Assembly (NCBI GenBank): GCA_000761475.1
Contig: JQNW01000002.1
Location: forward strand, 62,001-126,000
Direction: 5' to 3'
DNA: 64,000 bases
Source of the DNA: Chromohalobacter israelensis
GTDB taxonomy: Bacteria; Pseudomonadota; Gammaproteobacteria; Pseudomonadales; Halomonadaceae
Within the stretch, counting starts at the first letter, position 1. Every line of letters begins with the position of its first letter. Below are positions 17,908-31,973 of this stretch, piece after piece. Under the pieces are notes generated by a model. It ran no database searches, was not told the origin of the DNA, and saw only the letters and a program-made list of their open reading frames with translations. Made by a program: the position numbers and the translations under genes.

Positions 17908-19707
17908 TCAGTACTCGGGAGAGTCCACCTGGATCAGGCTGATCACGGTGTCGCCGGCGCGAGGCGCCAGCGGCACCCGGTCGTTGGCGACGCGGATGCG
18001 GCCGTTGGGGCCGATGCAGAACAGCGGCAGCAGGCGGTCCTGGTGTGCCTGGCGGTAGTCCTCGAAGCTGAAACTGGCCGACAGCTTGGCCTTGCGTACC
18101 TCGCCGCCCCGGTGGACCACGCTCGACAGCTGGGCATAGGTGACGCTCTCGCCGAACACCAGCGGCAGGTGGTCCAGCGCCTGTTCCTGATGGCGATGGG
18201 CGTGCTTGCCGGTGCCCGCCGCGAGGCGGAAGACCTTGCCGTGCCCCAGCACGTGTTCGAAATGCAGGACCGCCAGGTTGTTCAACTCGCGATAGGGTGA
18301 CAGCGGCAGCAGATGACCGATGCCGGTCAGTTCCAGGTGTTGCGCGGCATGCTCCGAAAGCGGGTTGCCGTAGTAGACCGGGAGCCCTGCCATGCGCGCT
18401 TCCTGCACCGCGTCCCAGCTGTTGTCGGTGAGCCGCACGGTGAAGCCGGATTCTTCCAGTGCCTTGGCGATGGCGCGTGCCACGGGGTTGGCACCGATGA
18501 TCAGAAAGCCGGTGGGAGGTGGCTCGCTGACCTTCAGGGCCAGGGCGATCGGGCGCGACAACAGGCTCTGCACCACGACGGTGCTGATGATGACCAGAAA
18601 GGTCACCGGGACCAGCATCTCGGCGCCGGGCATGCCCAGATTCTCGAGCTTGATGGCGAACAGCGACGCCACCGCGGCGGCCACGATACCGCGCGGCGAC
18701 AGCCAGGCCAGCAAGGCTTTTTCCCGCCAGTTGAGTCGTGTGCCCGCGGTGCATACCCAGACCGCGAGCGGGCGGGCCACGCCCACCAGAATGAGCAGAA
18801 ACGCCCAGGCCGGCCAGGACAGCTGCGCGAGCTGGTCGGTGGTCAGCCGCGCCGCGAGCAGGATGAACAGGCCCGAGATCAGGAGCACCGAGAGCGTTTC
18901 CTTGAACTCGATGATCTGCTGCGTGGGCACGCCGCGCATGTTCGCCAGCCACACGCCCATCACCGTCACCGTCAGCAGGCCGGACTCGTGGAAGAGCATG
19001 TTGGACAGCGTGAACAGCGTCAGCATGGCCATCAGCGTGCCGAAGCTGTGCAGACGCTGCGGCAGCCAGTGGTGCCGCAGCACGCACCCCCATAAATAGC
19101 CGCCCAGGCCGCCCAGACCGAACCCGATCAGGGCCGTCTTGGCGAACAGTACCAGGGTATAGGTGGCGGCGCCGTTGGACGCGCCCAGCGCGACGAACTC
19201 ATACACCAGTACCGCGCCGATGGCTCCCACCGGATCGATGAGGATGCCTTCCCAGCGCAGGATCTGCGAGAGGTGCTCGCGGGCGCGCAGCGTCTGCAGC
19301 AGGGGCAGGACCACGGTGGGCCCGGTGACCACCAGGACCGCGCCGAGCACGCTGGCCATTTCCCACGACAGCCCCAGGGTGTAGCGCGCCGCCACGATGG
19401 CGATGATCCCCGTGACCAGCGCGCCCCAGGTGACCAGCCGGCGCACGATGTGGCCGTGGCCGCGCAGGTCGCCGAAGTCGAGCGTCAGGCTGCCCTCGAA
19501 CAGGATCACCGCCACCGCCAGCGAGACGAGCGGAAACAGCAGGTCGCCGAGCAAGGCGTCGGGCTGGAGCAAGCCGGTCACCGGCCCCATGACGATACCC
19601 GCGATCAAGAGCGGCAGGATCGCCGGCAGTTTGAGACGCCAGGCCAGCCATTGGCAGATCAGCGCAAGCAGGCCGATCAATGTCAGGTCGAAGGCAGCGT
19701 GCTCCAT
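17908..19707 (-). CDS. CPA1-family Na+/H+ antiporter with cytoplasmic TrkA-N/RCK domain
   Basis: A 599-residue membrane protein. Residues 1 to about 400 form 11-13 hydrophobic segments with the NhaP-like motifs VVTGPTVVLPLL and RWEGILIDPVGAIGAVLVYEF, where the Asp is the likely ion-binding residue. From about residue 400 there is a Rossmann-type domain (GFLIIGANPVARAIAKALE) of the TrkA-N kind that can sense nucleotides. It probably exchanges Na+ or K+ for protons and would suit a halophile. The exact cation and the regulator ligand cannot be read from sequence. Confidence 0.87.
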   Translation of the reverse strand: MEHAAFDLTLIGLLALICQWLAWRLKLPAILPLLIAGIVMGPVTGLLQPDALLGDLLFPLVSLAVAVILFEGSLTLDFGDLRGHGHIVRRLVTWGALVTGIIAIVAARYTLGLSWEMASVLGAVLVVTGPTVVLPLLQTLRAREHLSQILRWEGILIDPVGAIGAVLVYEFVALGASNGAATYTLVLFAKTALIGFGLGGLGGYLWGCVLRHHWLPQRLHSFGTLMAMLTLFTLSNMLFHESGLLTVTVMGVWLANMRGVPTQQIIEFKETLSVLLISGLFILLAARLTTDQLAQLSWPAWAFLLILVGVARPLAVWVCTAGTRLNWREKALLAWLSPRGIVAAAVASLFAIKLENLGMPGAEMLVPVTFLVIISTVVVQSLLSRPIALALKVSEPPPTGFLIIGANPVARAIAKALEESGFTVRLTDNSWDAVQEARMAGLPVYYGNPLSEHAAQHLELTGIGHLLPLSPYRELNNLAVLHFEHVLGHGKVFRLAAGTGKHAHRHQEQALDHLPLVFGESVTYAQLSSVVHRGGEVRKAKLSASFSFEDYRQAHQDRLLPLFCIGPNGRIRVANDRVPLAPRAGDTVISLIQVDSPEY

Positions 19708-19857
19708 GGTCGCGCTCCTTGGGAAAACGGAAGCGCGAAGCCTAGCGTCGCCTCACGCCAGTTGCAATGCGCCGTGAACGCTCAATGACGGATGGATTGG
19801 CATCGCTGTTCGATGCCCCGGGCCGATGTCTCCCGCACGCCGGATGTGACGCGCGAT

Positions 19858-20058
19858 TCAGCGATTGAACAACCACAGAAGTGCCGATATGACCACGCTG
19901 ACCAGAATCATGGTGGTGATCGGAAAATAGAAGGCGAATCCCTCGCGCTTGATGACGATATCACCGGGCAGGTGACCGAGCGGCAATTTGGACAGCCAGG
20001 GCCACAGCAGCCCGATGACCACGATGGCCAGACCGATGAGAATGAGGGGACGCGACAT
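19858..20058 (-). CDS. DUF2905-type small membrane protein
   Basis: A 66-residue protein starting MSRPLILIGLAIVVIG, with one transmembrane segment, the loop LPLGHLPGDIVIKREGF and a second segment. The GRLPGDI-like loop between two helices is the DUF2905 signature; function unknown. The start has an AGGAG site six bases upstream (GCCGAC between), which rejects the ATG 27 bases further up. It lies downstream of the YdiJ-type gene on the same strand. Confidence 0.8.
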   Translation of the reverse strand: MSRPLILIGLAIVVIGLLWPWLSKLPLGHLPGDIVIKREGFAFYFPITTMILVSVVISALLWLFNR

Positions 20059-20133
20059 CGTCGGCTCCTTTTCTTGAGTGGCCACCCGTTGCCGGGTGGC
20101 GACCGTTCGCTACGCCCATCACGCGCCGCATGC

Positions 20134-24901
<4,768 letters not shown>

Positions 24902-24912
24902 CGCCGCGTCCG

Positions 24913-24945
24913 CCATGCCATTGCTCGCCACGGGCAATGGCATGG
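24913..24945 (+). terminator. Hairpin downstream of serS
   Basis: CCATGCCATTGC and GCAATGGCATGG form a perfect 12-pair stem with a 9-base loop, 11 bases after the serS stop. No U-run follows, so it may be a weak terminator or a 3'-end stabiliser. Confidence 0.45.
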
Positions 24946-25055
24946 ATCTCTACTTGGTTATAACCTTCCAACCAGACGTTCCTTCCCCGAGATGCCGAGG
25001 AACCTTATCGTTTTGGCTATAAGACCTCGTTTTTTAAGTCGAACCGGGAATAACG

Positions 25056-25928
25056 ATGCCTGTTTCTTCGCATGATGTGACATCGCGCTCGTCGCGCCCC
25101 CGACGTCTCCACGGCCATGTGGCGCTGGTCGGCGCGGGGCCCGGCGATCCGGAGCTGCTGACGCTCAAGGCGCTGCGCCTGCTGCAGGAAGCCGACATGG
25201 TGCTGCACGATCGTCTGGTCAGCGAGGAGATCATGGCGTTGGCCAACCCCGAGGCCCGGCGACTGTACGTCGGCAAGGCGCGGTCGTCGCACAGCGTGCC
25301 CCAGGAAGGCATCAACCAGGCACTGGTCGACTGGGCGCGTGCCGGACATCGCGTGGTGCGGCTCAAGGGCGGCGATCCGTTCATTTTCGGGCGTGGCGGC
25401 GAAGAACTGGAAACCCTGGCCCAGGCGGGCATCGCCTTCGAAGTGGTGCCGGGCATCACCGCGGCCAGCGGCTGCGCCGCCTATGCGGGCATTCCCTTGA
25501 CCCATCGCGATCATGCCCAGTCGGTGCGGTTCGTCACCGGTCATCTCAAGAACGGCGGCTGCGACCTCGAATGGCCGACGCTGGCGCGTCCCGGGCAGAC
25601 GCTGGTGTTCTACATGGGGTTGGGCTCGCTGGCCACCATCCGCCATGAGCTGCAGGCGCATGGCATGTCCGGCGACACGCCCCTGGCCTTGATCGAACAG
25701 GGCACCACCGCGCGCCAGCGGGTGCATGTAGGCACCCTGGCGTCGCTTCCCGAAGGGCTGCTGGCTGCCATCGACACGGGAGACGTGCGACCGCCGACGC
25801 TGATCGTGGTTGGCGATGTGGTGTCGCTGCACGGTCGGCTGGAGTGGTTCGAGCCGGCGTCCTCGTCCACCCAGGGGTGGCGCGACGGCAAGCATCCCAC
25901 GCCACTGGACAATGCCTCGAGCGCTTAG
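25056..25928 (+). CDS. cobA: Uroporphyrinogen-III C-methyltransferase (stand-alone SUMT)
   Basis: A 290-residue SAM-dependent methyltransferase making precorrin-2 for siroheme or cobalamin. The motifs [63 protein letters not shown] and FYMGL are complete. It corresponds only to the C-terminal half of CysG; the N-terminal dehydrogenase/ferrochelatase half is absent and nothing like it is in the 154-base gap from serS. Siroheme is needed by sulfite and nitrite reductases. A distinct promoter is likely in the AT-rich stretch 24951-25040. Confidence 0.93.
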   Translation: MPVSSHDVTSRSSRPRRLHGHVALVGAGPGDPELLTLKALRLLQEADMVLHDRLVSEEIMALANPEARRLYVGKARSSHSVPQEGINQALVDWARAGHRVVRLKGGDPFIFGRGGEELETLAQAGIAFEVVPGITAASGCAAYAGIPLTHRDHAQSVRFVTGHLKNGGCDLEWPTLARPGQTLVFYMGLGSLATIRHELQAHGMSGDTPLALIEQGTTARQRVHVGTLASLPEGLLAAIDTGDVRPPTLIVVGDVVSLHGRLEWFEPASSSTQGWRDGKHPTPLDNASSA

Positions 25929-26017
25929 CAGGCGCTCTCTTTTCCCTTTTGCTTGCGCCCGCTCTCGAGACTCGGGCGCCTTGTCACTTGCGTCCTCTCT
26001 CTTTGTCTTGCGTGTGT

Positions 26018-26032
26018 GCACTTTTTTGGTGC
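26018..26032. promoter_or_regulatory. NtrC-type binding site 1
   Basis: The sequence GCACTTTTTTGGTGC matches the NtrC dyad GCAC-Y-N5-R-GTGC at every fixed position. Its centre lies about 175 bases upstream of the predicted sigma-54 start site, a typical distance for an NtrC enhancer. Site 2 is centred 63 bases away, about six helical turns, so both lie on the same DNA face. Confidence 0.72.
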
Positions 26033-26080
26033 TCATGGCGCCATTCCGCTTCCCCTTTGGTGCGCCCACCGATCCGGCGT

Positions 26081-26095
26081 GCGCCATTTAGGTGC
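26081..26095. promoter_or_regulatory. NtrC-type binding site 2
   Basis: GCGCCATTTAGGTGC matches the NtrC dyad with one mismatch (G for A at the third base of the left arm). Its centre is about 112 bases upstream of the predicted transcription start. Confidence 0.62.
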
Positions 26096-26173
26096 GGGCG
26101 GCTCGCCTTCGCGCTTTTTGTATACGCTATAAGCTCTTGTTCCTAATGCGGTTTGAAGGGCGGTGCACGAAGT

Positions 26174-26188
26174 TGGCACATGACTTGC
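26174..26188 (+). promoter_or_regulatory. Sigma-54 (RpoN) promoter of the urt-ure operon
   Basis: TGGCAC-ATGAC-TTGC carries the -24 GG (26175-26176) and -12 GC (26187-26188) elements at the required 10-base interval, with a full match to the conserved core. Transcription should start near 26199, about 88 bases before urtA. With the two upstream NtrC-type sites this indicates induction on nitrogen limitation. Confidence 0.8.
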
Positions 26189-26286
26189 GAGGTGTCGTGT
26201 AGACGTCATCGGGCGTCGTCGCTGGATATCACGACAACAGCGTGCATTGGCGCTGCAACAACAATCAGATCCGCAAGGAGTCGTTC

Positions 26287-27573
26287 GTGAACAAGATCAC
26301 CTCTACCGCCGCACTCTTACTCTCGATGGGCATCGCGCTTCCGGCCGCGGCCCAGGAAGACACCATCAAGGTCGGGATCCTGCACTCTCTTTCCGGGACC
26401 ATGGCCATTAGCGAGTCGACGCTGAAAGACGAAATGCTGATGCTCATCGAAGAGCAGAACGAAAAAGGCGGGTTGCTGGGTAAGCAGCTCGAACCCGTGG
26501 TGATGGACCCGGCCTCGGACTGGTCGCTTTACGCCGAGCAGGCGCGTGACATGCTCACCGGGGACGATCAGGTCGACGTGATCTTCGGCAACTGGACGTC
26601 GGCGTCGCGCAAGGCGGTTCTGCCGGTGGTCGAGGAAGAAAACGGGCTGCTGTTCTATCCGGTGCAGTATGAGGGCGAGGAGTCGTCCGAGAACATCTTC
26701 TATACCGGCGCGGCCCCCAACCAGCAGGCGATTCCCGCGGTCGACTACCTGATGAGCCAGGGCGTGGAGCGCTGGGCGCTGCTGGGTACCGACTACGTCT
26801 ACCCACGCACCACCAACAAGATTCTCGAGGCGTATCTCAAGGATCACGGCGTCGCCGACGACGACATCATGGTCAATTACACGCCGTTCGGGTTCAGCAA
26901 TTGGCAGTCGATCGTCTCCGAGGTCAAGGACTTCGGCAGCCAGGGCAAGAAGACCGCCGTGGTCTCGACCATCAACGGCGATGCCAACGTGCCGTTCTAT
27001 ACCGAACTTTCCAATCAGGGCATCAGTGCCTCCGACATTCCGGTGGTCGCCTTCTCGGTGGGCGAGCAGGAACTCAGCGGCATCGATACCGGGCCGCTGG
27101 TGGGGCACATGGCGGCGTGGAACTACTTCATGAGCGTCGACAGCGACGCCAACTACGACTTCATCGACAACTGGGTCGAATACACCGGCGACGACATGGC
27201 CGTGACCAACGATCCCATGGAAGCGCACTACATCGGCTTCAACATGTGGCTGGAGGCGGTGCGCGAGGCCGGCACCACCGATGTCGACGCGGTGAAGAAT
27301 TCGATCATCGGGGTCACGGTGCCCAACCTTTCCGGCGGCTCCTCGGCGATGATGCCCAACCACCACATCACCAAGCCGGTGATGATCGGCGAGATCCAGG
27401 ACGACGGTCAGTTCAGCGTGGTCTGGGAAACCTCGGGCAATGTCGCCGGCGACGCCTGGTCCGACTATCTCCCCGAATCGCAGAACCTGATCAGCGACTG
27501 GCGCGCGCCGCTGCGCTGCGGAAAGCTCAACGTCGACACCATGACCTGCGAGGACGGCGCCGGCGCCGAGTAA
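26287..27573 (+). CDS. urtA: Urea ABC transporter substrate-binding protein
   Basis: A 428-residue periplasmic protein that captures urea for UrtBCDE. It begins with GTG (VNKITSTAALLL), chosen because AAGGAG lies seven bases upstream; the earlier in-frame ATG would precede it by 15 residues. The signal peptide ends near ALPAAAQE. The mature part has VGILHSLSGTMAISE, VEEENGLLFYPVQYEG and GAAPNQQAIPAV, typical of the UrtA/FmdD branch of branched-chain amino acid-type receptors. It heads an operon of 13 genes. Confidence 0.94.
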   Translation: MNKITSTAALLLSMGIALPAAAQEDTIKVGILHSLSGTMAISESTLKDEMLMLIEEQNEKGGLLGKQLEPVVMDPASDWSLYAEQARDMLTGDDQVDVIFGNWTSASRKAVLPVVEEENGLLFYPVQYEGEESSENIFYTGAAPNQQAIPAVDYLMSQGVERWALLGTDYVYPRTTNKILEAYLKDHGVADDDIMVNYTPFGFSNWQSIVSEVKDFGSQGKKTAVVSTINGDANVPFYTELSNQGISASDIPVVAFSVGEQELSGIDTGPLVGHMAAWNYFMSVDSDANYDFIDNWVEYTGDDMAVTNDPMEAHYIGFNMWLEAVREAGTTDVDAVKNSIIGVTVPNLSGGSSAMMPNHHITKPVMIGEIQDDGQFSVVWETSGNVAGDAWSDYLPESQNLISDWRAPLRCGKLNVDTMTCEDGAGAE

Positions 27574-27581
27574 CACGCCCA

Positions 27582-27613
27582 CGGCGAGCGTCCGGCGCTC
27601 GCCGTTTCCTTCA
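27582..27613 (+). terminator. Stem-loop after urtA
   Basis: CGGCGAGCG pairs with CGCTCGCCG around a 5-base loop, followed by TTTCCTTC. Lying between the binding-protein gene and the rest of the operon, it probably lets only part of the transcripts continue, or protects the urtA message. A second perfect 9-pair hairpin (27653-27661 with 27665-27673) lies just before the urtB ribosome-binding site. Confidence 0.5.
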
Positions 27614-27689
27614 CGTCATGACGCCCTGTAGGACGGGGCGCTCCCGAATCGTGCGCCGCGACCGTCGCGGCGCGAGAAGGAACCCTTCG

Positions 27690-29345
27690 ATGACGCCAAC
27701 TCACGCGACGAATGTTCGGCCAGAAGGCATGACCGGATCGCAGGCCGGCTTCGGTTTCCGGCATTGCCTGACGGTCGTGGCCGTCCTGCTGGCATGGCTC
27801 GCCATCGTCTCGCCGGTGCAGGCCGAGGTAACGCCGCAGCGCGCCCAAGCTTTGCTGCAGGCGCTGGATACCGATGACTTCGATGCCAAGGCCGAGGCCG
27901 CCCAGGCCATCGCCGCTAGTGACGCCGCCCAGAAAACGCGCTGGCTCGAGGCCTTGCTCGACGGCCGTCTGGGGCGCGAGCGCCGTGGCGAGCGTTTTTA
28001 CATCATCACCGATGACAGTGGCCGCGAATGGCCGATCATCGATGCCATCACCTTCGAGGATGCCGGCACCGGCTCCCGGCGTAGCGTCGATGCGTTTCGC
28101 ATCAACAACGCGCTGCGCACCCAGTTGCAGGGCTTGATCGCCTCGCTATCGCTCGACGAAGGCGACGAGGCGACCCGTCTCGAGGCCGCGAAGCGCCTGA
28201 TCGGTGAGGTCGATGCGCAAAGCGTCGACGCGGTCGCCGCGAAACTCGACGACGAGGAGAGTCCCGCGGTACGCGCCGAGATCGACACCGCGCTGGCGCT
28301 GTATCGCGTGGAGCAGGGCGATGCCTCGGCTCTGGCGACCCTGCGCGGCAATCTCGACACCCGAGTGCGGAATTCGCTCTCTACCATCGCTGCCAGCGAT
28401 GCTCCCATTGCTGCCGAGGCCGGCGAGACGCTGGCCGGCATCGAGAGCAAGCGCGCCTGGTACGAGCGCGGGCAGACGCTGTTCTTCGGCTTGAGCGCCG
28501 GGTCCGTGCTGGTGCTGGCGGCGATCGGCCTGGCGATTACCTTCGGCGTGATGGGGGTGATCAACATGGCGCACGGCGAGCTGATCATGCTGGGCGCCTA
28601 TACCACCTGGATGATTCAGCAGTTGCTGCCCGGGCAGCCAGGGCTGGCCTTGTTGCTGGCGATCCCCGGCGGTTTCCTGGTCGCGGCGGCGTTCGGGATT
28701 CTCATCGAGCGCAGCGTGATCCGCTTTCTCAAGGGGCGTCCGCTCGAGACGCTGCTGGCGACCTTCGGCATCAGCCTGATCCTGCAGCAACTGGTGCGCA
28801 CGGTATTTTCGCCGCTCAACCGGCGCGTGAATTCGCCGGACTGGCTGCAGGGCGCCTGGCAGATCAACGAGGCCTTGTCGCTGACCCTCAACCGCCTGGG
28901 CGTGCTGCTCTTCTGCCTGGTGGTGTTCGCCGCGTTGTGGGCGCTGATGCGCTACACCCGGCTGGGGCTGGAGGTGCGCGCGGTGACCCAGAATCGTGCC
29001 ATGGCACGCTCGATGGGCGTGCGTGCCGCGCGGGTGGACATGCTCACCTTCGGCCTGGGGGCCGGGGTCGCCGGGCTGGCGGGCGTCGCCCTGTCCCAGA
29101 TCACCAACGTGGGGCCCAACCTGGGGCAGAGCTATATCGTCGACTCCTTCCTGGTGGTGGTCTTCGGCGGCGTCGGCAACCTGTGGGGCACCCTGGTCGC
29201 CGGCATGTCGCTGGGCGTGATCAATCAGGTCCTGCAGCCCTGGGTCGGGGCCGTGCTGGCCAAGGTGATCGTGCTGATCGGCGTCATCCTGTTCATTCAG
29301 AAACGTCCGCAGGGCCTCTTCGCGCCCAAGGGGCGGACCTCATGA
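27690..29345 (+). CDS. urtB: Urea ABC transporter permease UrtB
   Basis: A 551-residue permease of the LivH type. It has a signal-like segment (residues 28-46), then about 220 residues of Ala/Glu-rich, probably helical exported domain, as is usual for UrtB. The membrane domain begins near residue 265 with GLAITFGVMGVINMAHGELIMLGAY, and ends with VVVFGGVGNLWGTLVAGMSLG. The start has GAGAAGGAA upstream. It overlaps urtC by 4 bases. Confidence 0.92.
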   Translation: MTPTHATNVRPEGMTGSQAGFGFRHCLTVVAVLLAWLAIVSPVQAEVTPQRAQALLQALDTDDFDAKAEAAQAIAASDAAQKTRWLEALLDGRLGRERRGERFYIITDDSGREWPIIDAITFEDAGTGSRRSVDAFRINNALRTQLQGLIASLSLDEGDEATRLEAAKRLIGEVDAQSVDAVAAKLDDEESPAVRAEIDTALALYRVEQGDASALATLRGNLDTRVRNSLSTIAASDAPIAAEAGETLAGIESKRAWYERGQTLFFGLSAGSVLVLAAIGLAITFGVMGVINMAHGELIMLGAYTTWMIQQLLPGQPGLALLLAIPGGFLVAAAFGILIERSVIRFLKGRPLETLLATFGISLILQQLVRTVFSPLNRRVNSPDWLQGAWQINEALSLTLNRLGVLLFCLVVFAALWALMRYTRLGLEVRAVTQNRAMARSMGVRAARVDMLTFGLGAGVAGLAGVALSQITNVGPNLGQSYIVDSFLVVVFGGVGNLWGTLVAGMSLGVINQVLQPWVGAVLAKVIVLIGVILFIQKRPQGLFAPKGRTS

Positions 29346-30394
29346 GTCTCGCCACGATGTTCAAACGCAATTCCCTGCTCGATGAACGCTCGACCTGGAT
29401 CACCAGCGTCGTCCTGATCGTCGGCATGCTGGCGGTGGTCGTGCTCCATGCCTTGCCGCCGGATCATGCCTGGCACCTGAACGGCTCCGTCGTCTCGCTG
29501 CTGGGCAAGTACCTGACCTACATGCTGCTGGCGCTGGCGGTGGATTTGATCTGGGGTTATCTGGGGATCCTGAGCCTGGGCCACGGGGCCTTCTTCGCCC
29601 TGGGCGGCTATGCCATGGGGCTCTACCTGACCGCCCAGCAGGCACCGCTGGCGCCCTGGCAGGCTGTCATGGCTCACTTTCCCGTGGCGGCGCTCGCCGT
29701 GATCCTGGCGCCGGGGCTGCTGGCGCTGGTCTTCGGCTGGCTGGCGTTTCGCTCGCGGGTCACCGGCGTGTACTTCTCGATCATCACCCAGGCGCTGACC
29801 TTTGCGCTGATGCTGGCCTTCAACCGCAACGAAATGGCCATGGGGGGCAGTACCGGGCTGACGCGATTCGATGAGTTGCTGGGCTTCGCGCTCGCCGGCG
29901 AAGGCATGACCGTGGCGCTGTTCGTGGCCTCGGGCGTGGCCGTGCTGCTGGCGTTCTGGGGCTGCAAGGCAGTCACGCGGTCACGGCTCGGGCGGGTGTG
30001 CATGGCCACCCGGGACGCCGAGGCACGGGTGCGCTTCATCGGCTATCGCGTCGAACACGTCAAGCTGGCGGTGTTCGTGCTGTCGGCGATGATCGCGGGC
30101 ATCGCCGGGGCGCTCTACGTGCCGCAGGTCGGCATCATCAACCCGAGCACCTTCGCGCCGCTGTTCTCCATCGAGGTGGTGGTCTGGGTCGCATTGGGCG
30201 GCCGCGCCACGCTTTACGGCGCGCTGCTCGGCGCGCTGGTCGTCAATTATCTCAAGACGCTGCTGACCGGAGTGATGCCGGATGCCTGGCTGTTTCTGCT
30301 CGGGGGCTTGTTCGTGGTGGTCACCATGTTCCTGCCGCAGGGCGTGGCGGGCCTGATGGCGCACCTGCGTCGGCGCCGGGAGGTGACCGCATGA
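29342..30394 (+). CDS. urtC: Urea ABC transporter permease UrtC
   Basis: A 350-residue permease of the LivM type with about ten hydrophobic segments. It has LTYMLLALAVDLIWGYLGILSLGHGAFFALGGYAM (the LivM-type signature near residue 60), GVYFSIITQALTFA, and VWVALGGRATLYGALLGALVV. It starts inside the last codons of urtB (ATGA overlap) and ends by the same overlap with urtD, so the genes are translationally coupled. Confidence 0.93.
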   Translation: MSLATMFKRNSLLDERSTWITSVVLIVGMLAVVVLHALPPDHAWHLNGSVVSLLGKYLTYMLLALAVDLIWGYLGILSLGHGAFFALGGYAMGLYLTAQQAPLAPWQAVMAHFPVAALAVILAPGLLALVFGWLAFRSRVTGVYFSIITQALTFALMLAFNRNEMAMGGSTGLTRFDELLGFALAGEGMTVALFVASGVAVLLAFWGCKAVTRSRLGRVCMATRDAEARVRFIGYRVEHVKLAVFVLSAMIAGIAGALYVPQVGIINPSTFAPLFSIEVVVWVALGGRATLYGALLGALVVNYLKTLLTGVMPDAWLFLLGGLFVVVTMFLPQGVAGLMAHLRRRREVTA

Positions 30395-31263
30395 GCATGA
30401 TGGATTCGCAGCGCATGCAACGCCTGCGCGAGTTCGCGCGCCCCGATCGCGTCTTCGACTTCATGGCACCGGCGGAGTCCCCCGTCGATGTGCGTCACGG
30501 GCCGATTCTCTACCTCGAGGATGTCAGCGTGAGCTTCGACGGCTTCAAGGCCATCGACAACCTCAATCTGACCATCGACGACGGCGAGCTGCGCTGCATC
30601 ATCGGCCCCAACGGCGCGGGCAAGACCACCATGATGGACATCATCACCGGCAAGACGCGTCCCGACCGCGGACAGGCCTGGTTCGGCAGCCGCCACAACC
30701 TGCTGCAGATGGACGAACCGCAGATCGCCAACCTGGGGATCGGGCGCAAGTTCCAGAAACCCACCGTGTTCGAGGCGCTGTCGGTGAACGCCAACCTCGA
30801 GCTGGCGATGGCCGGCGACCGGCGCGTGTGGAAGACCTTGCTGGCCCGGCTCGACCACGAGGGGCGCGAACGCATCGACGAGGTCATGGAGATCATCGGC
30901 CTGAGCGGCGAACGCGACCGGCTGGCCGGCGTGCTCTCGCATGGCCAGAAGCAATGGCTGGAGATCGGCATGTTGCTGATGCAGCGCCCGCGGCTGTTGC
31001 TGGTCGACGAGCCCGTGGCGGGCATGACCGAGCCGGAAATGCACCGCACGGCGGAGTTGATGACGCGCCTGGCCGGCCAGCAGTCGGTGGTGGTGGTCGA
31101 GCACGACATGGGGTTCGTGCGCTCCATCGCCCGTACCGTCACCGTGCTGCACCAGGGCAGCGTGCTCGCCGAGGGCAGCATGGACGAGGTCGCCAACGAC
31201 CCGCGAGTGATCGACGTCTATCTGGGCGGTGACGAATCGTCCGACGTGCGGGAGGGAACCTGA
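30391..31263 (+). CDS. urtD: Urea ABC transporter ATP-binding protein UrtD
   Basis: A 290-residue ATPase of the LivG type. Walker A is GPNGAGKTT, the signature region is LSHGQKQWLEIGMLL, Walker B is LLLVDEPVAGM, and the H-loop is VVVEHDMGFV. An extra N-terminal stretch of about 45 residues precedes the ABC domain, common in UrtD. Its stop shares a base with the urtE start. Confidence 0.93.
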   Translation: MSMMDSQRMQRLREFARPDRVFDFMAPAESPVDVRHGPILYLEDVSVSFDGFKAIDNLNLTIDDGELRCIIGPNGAGKTTMMDIITGKTRPDRGQAWFGSRHNLLQMDEPQIANLGIGRKFQKPTVFEALSVNANLELAMAGDRRVWKTLLARLDHEGRERIDEVMEIIGLSGERDRLAGVLSHGQKQWLEIGMLLMQRPRLLLVDEPVAGMTEPEMHRTAELMTRLAGQQSVVVVEHDMGFVRSIARTVTVLHQGSVLAEGSMDEVANDPRVIDVYLGGDESSDVREGT

Positions 31264-31973
31264 TGCTCAGCGTCGACAAGCTCAACCAGTATTACGGCGA
31301 AAGCCATATTCTGCGCGATCTCTCGCTGGAGGTACCGGCGGGGCGCTGCACCTGCGTCATGGGCCGCAATGGCGTGGGCAAGACCACGCTGCTCAAGGCC
31401 ATCATGGGCGAAGTGGCGGTGCGCGACGGTCAGGTGCGTTTCGCCGACGAGAACCTGCTCAAGCGGCGCCCCGAGAGCCGCGCCGATCTGGGCATCGGCT
31501 ACGTCCCCCAGGGGCGGCAGATCTTCGCCACGCTGAGCGTGGAGGAGAATCTGCGCATCGGTCTGCCGGCACGGCGCAAGCGTGTGCAAGGCGCAGCGGA
31601 GCGGGGCATTCCCGAGCGTATCTACGAACTCTTTCCGGTGCTCCGGGAAATGCGTCACCGGCGTGGCGGCGACCTGTCCGGCGGCCAGCAGCAGCAACTG
31701 GCCATCGGCCGGGCGCTGGTGATCGAGCCGCGCCTGCTGATCCTCGACGAACCCGGCGAGGGCATCCAGCCCAACATCGTCGCGCAGATCGGCGAGGTGA
31801 TACGCCGGCTCAACCAGGAGGACGGGCTCACCGTGTTGCTGGTCGAGCAGAAGCTGCCATTCGCGCGCAAGTACGCCGATCGCTTCACGATCATGGACCG
31901 GGGGCAGACGGTCGCCGGCGGCGAGATCGGTGAACTCGACGATGACCTGATCAAACGGCACCTGACGGTATGA
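31263..31973 (+). CDS. urtE: Urea ABC transporter ATP-binding protein UrtE
   Basis: A 236-residue ATPase of the LivF type, starting MLSVDKLNQYYGESHIL. Walker A is GRNGVGKTT, the ABC signature LSGGQQQQLAIGRAL and Walker B LLILDEPGEGIQPNIV, the last phrase being typical of UrtE. It pairs with UrtD in the transporter. The stop overlaps the ureD start by 4 bases, joining transport and urease genes in one transcript. Confidence 0.94.
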   Translation: MLSVDKLNQYYGESHILRDLSLEVPAGRCTCVMGRNGVGKTTLLKAIMGEVAVRDGQVRFADENLLKRRPESRADLGIGYVPQGRQIFATLSVEENLRIGLPARRKRVQGAAERGIPERIYELFPVLREMRHRRGGDLSGGQQQQLAIGRALVIEPRLLILDEPGEGIQPNIVAQIGEVIRRLNQEDGLTVLLVEQKLPFARKYADRFTIMDRGQTVAGGEIGELDDDLIKRHLTV

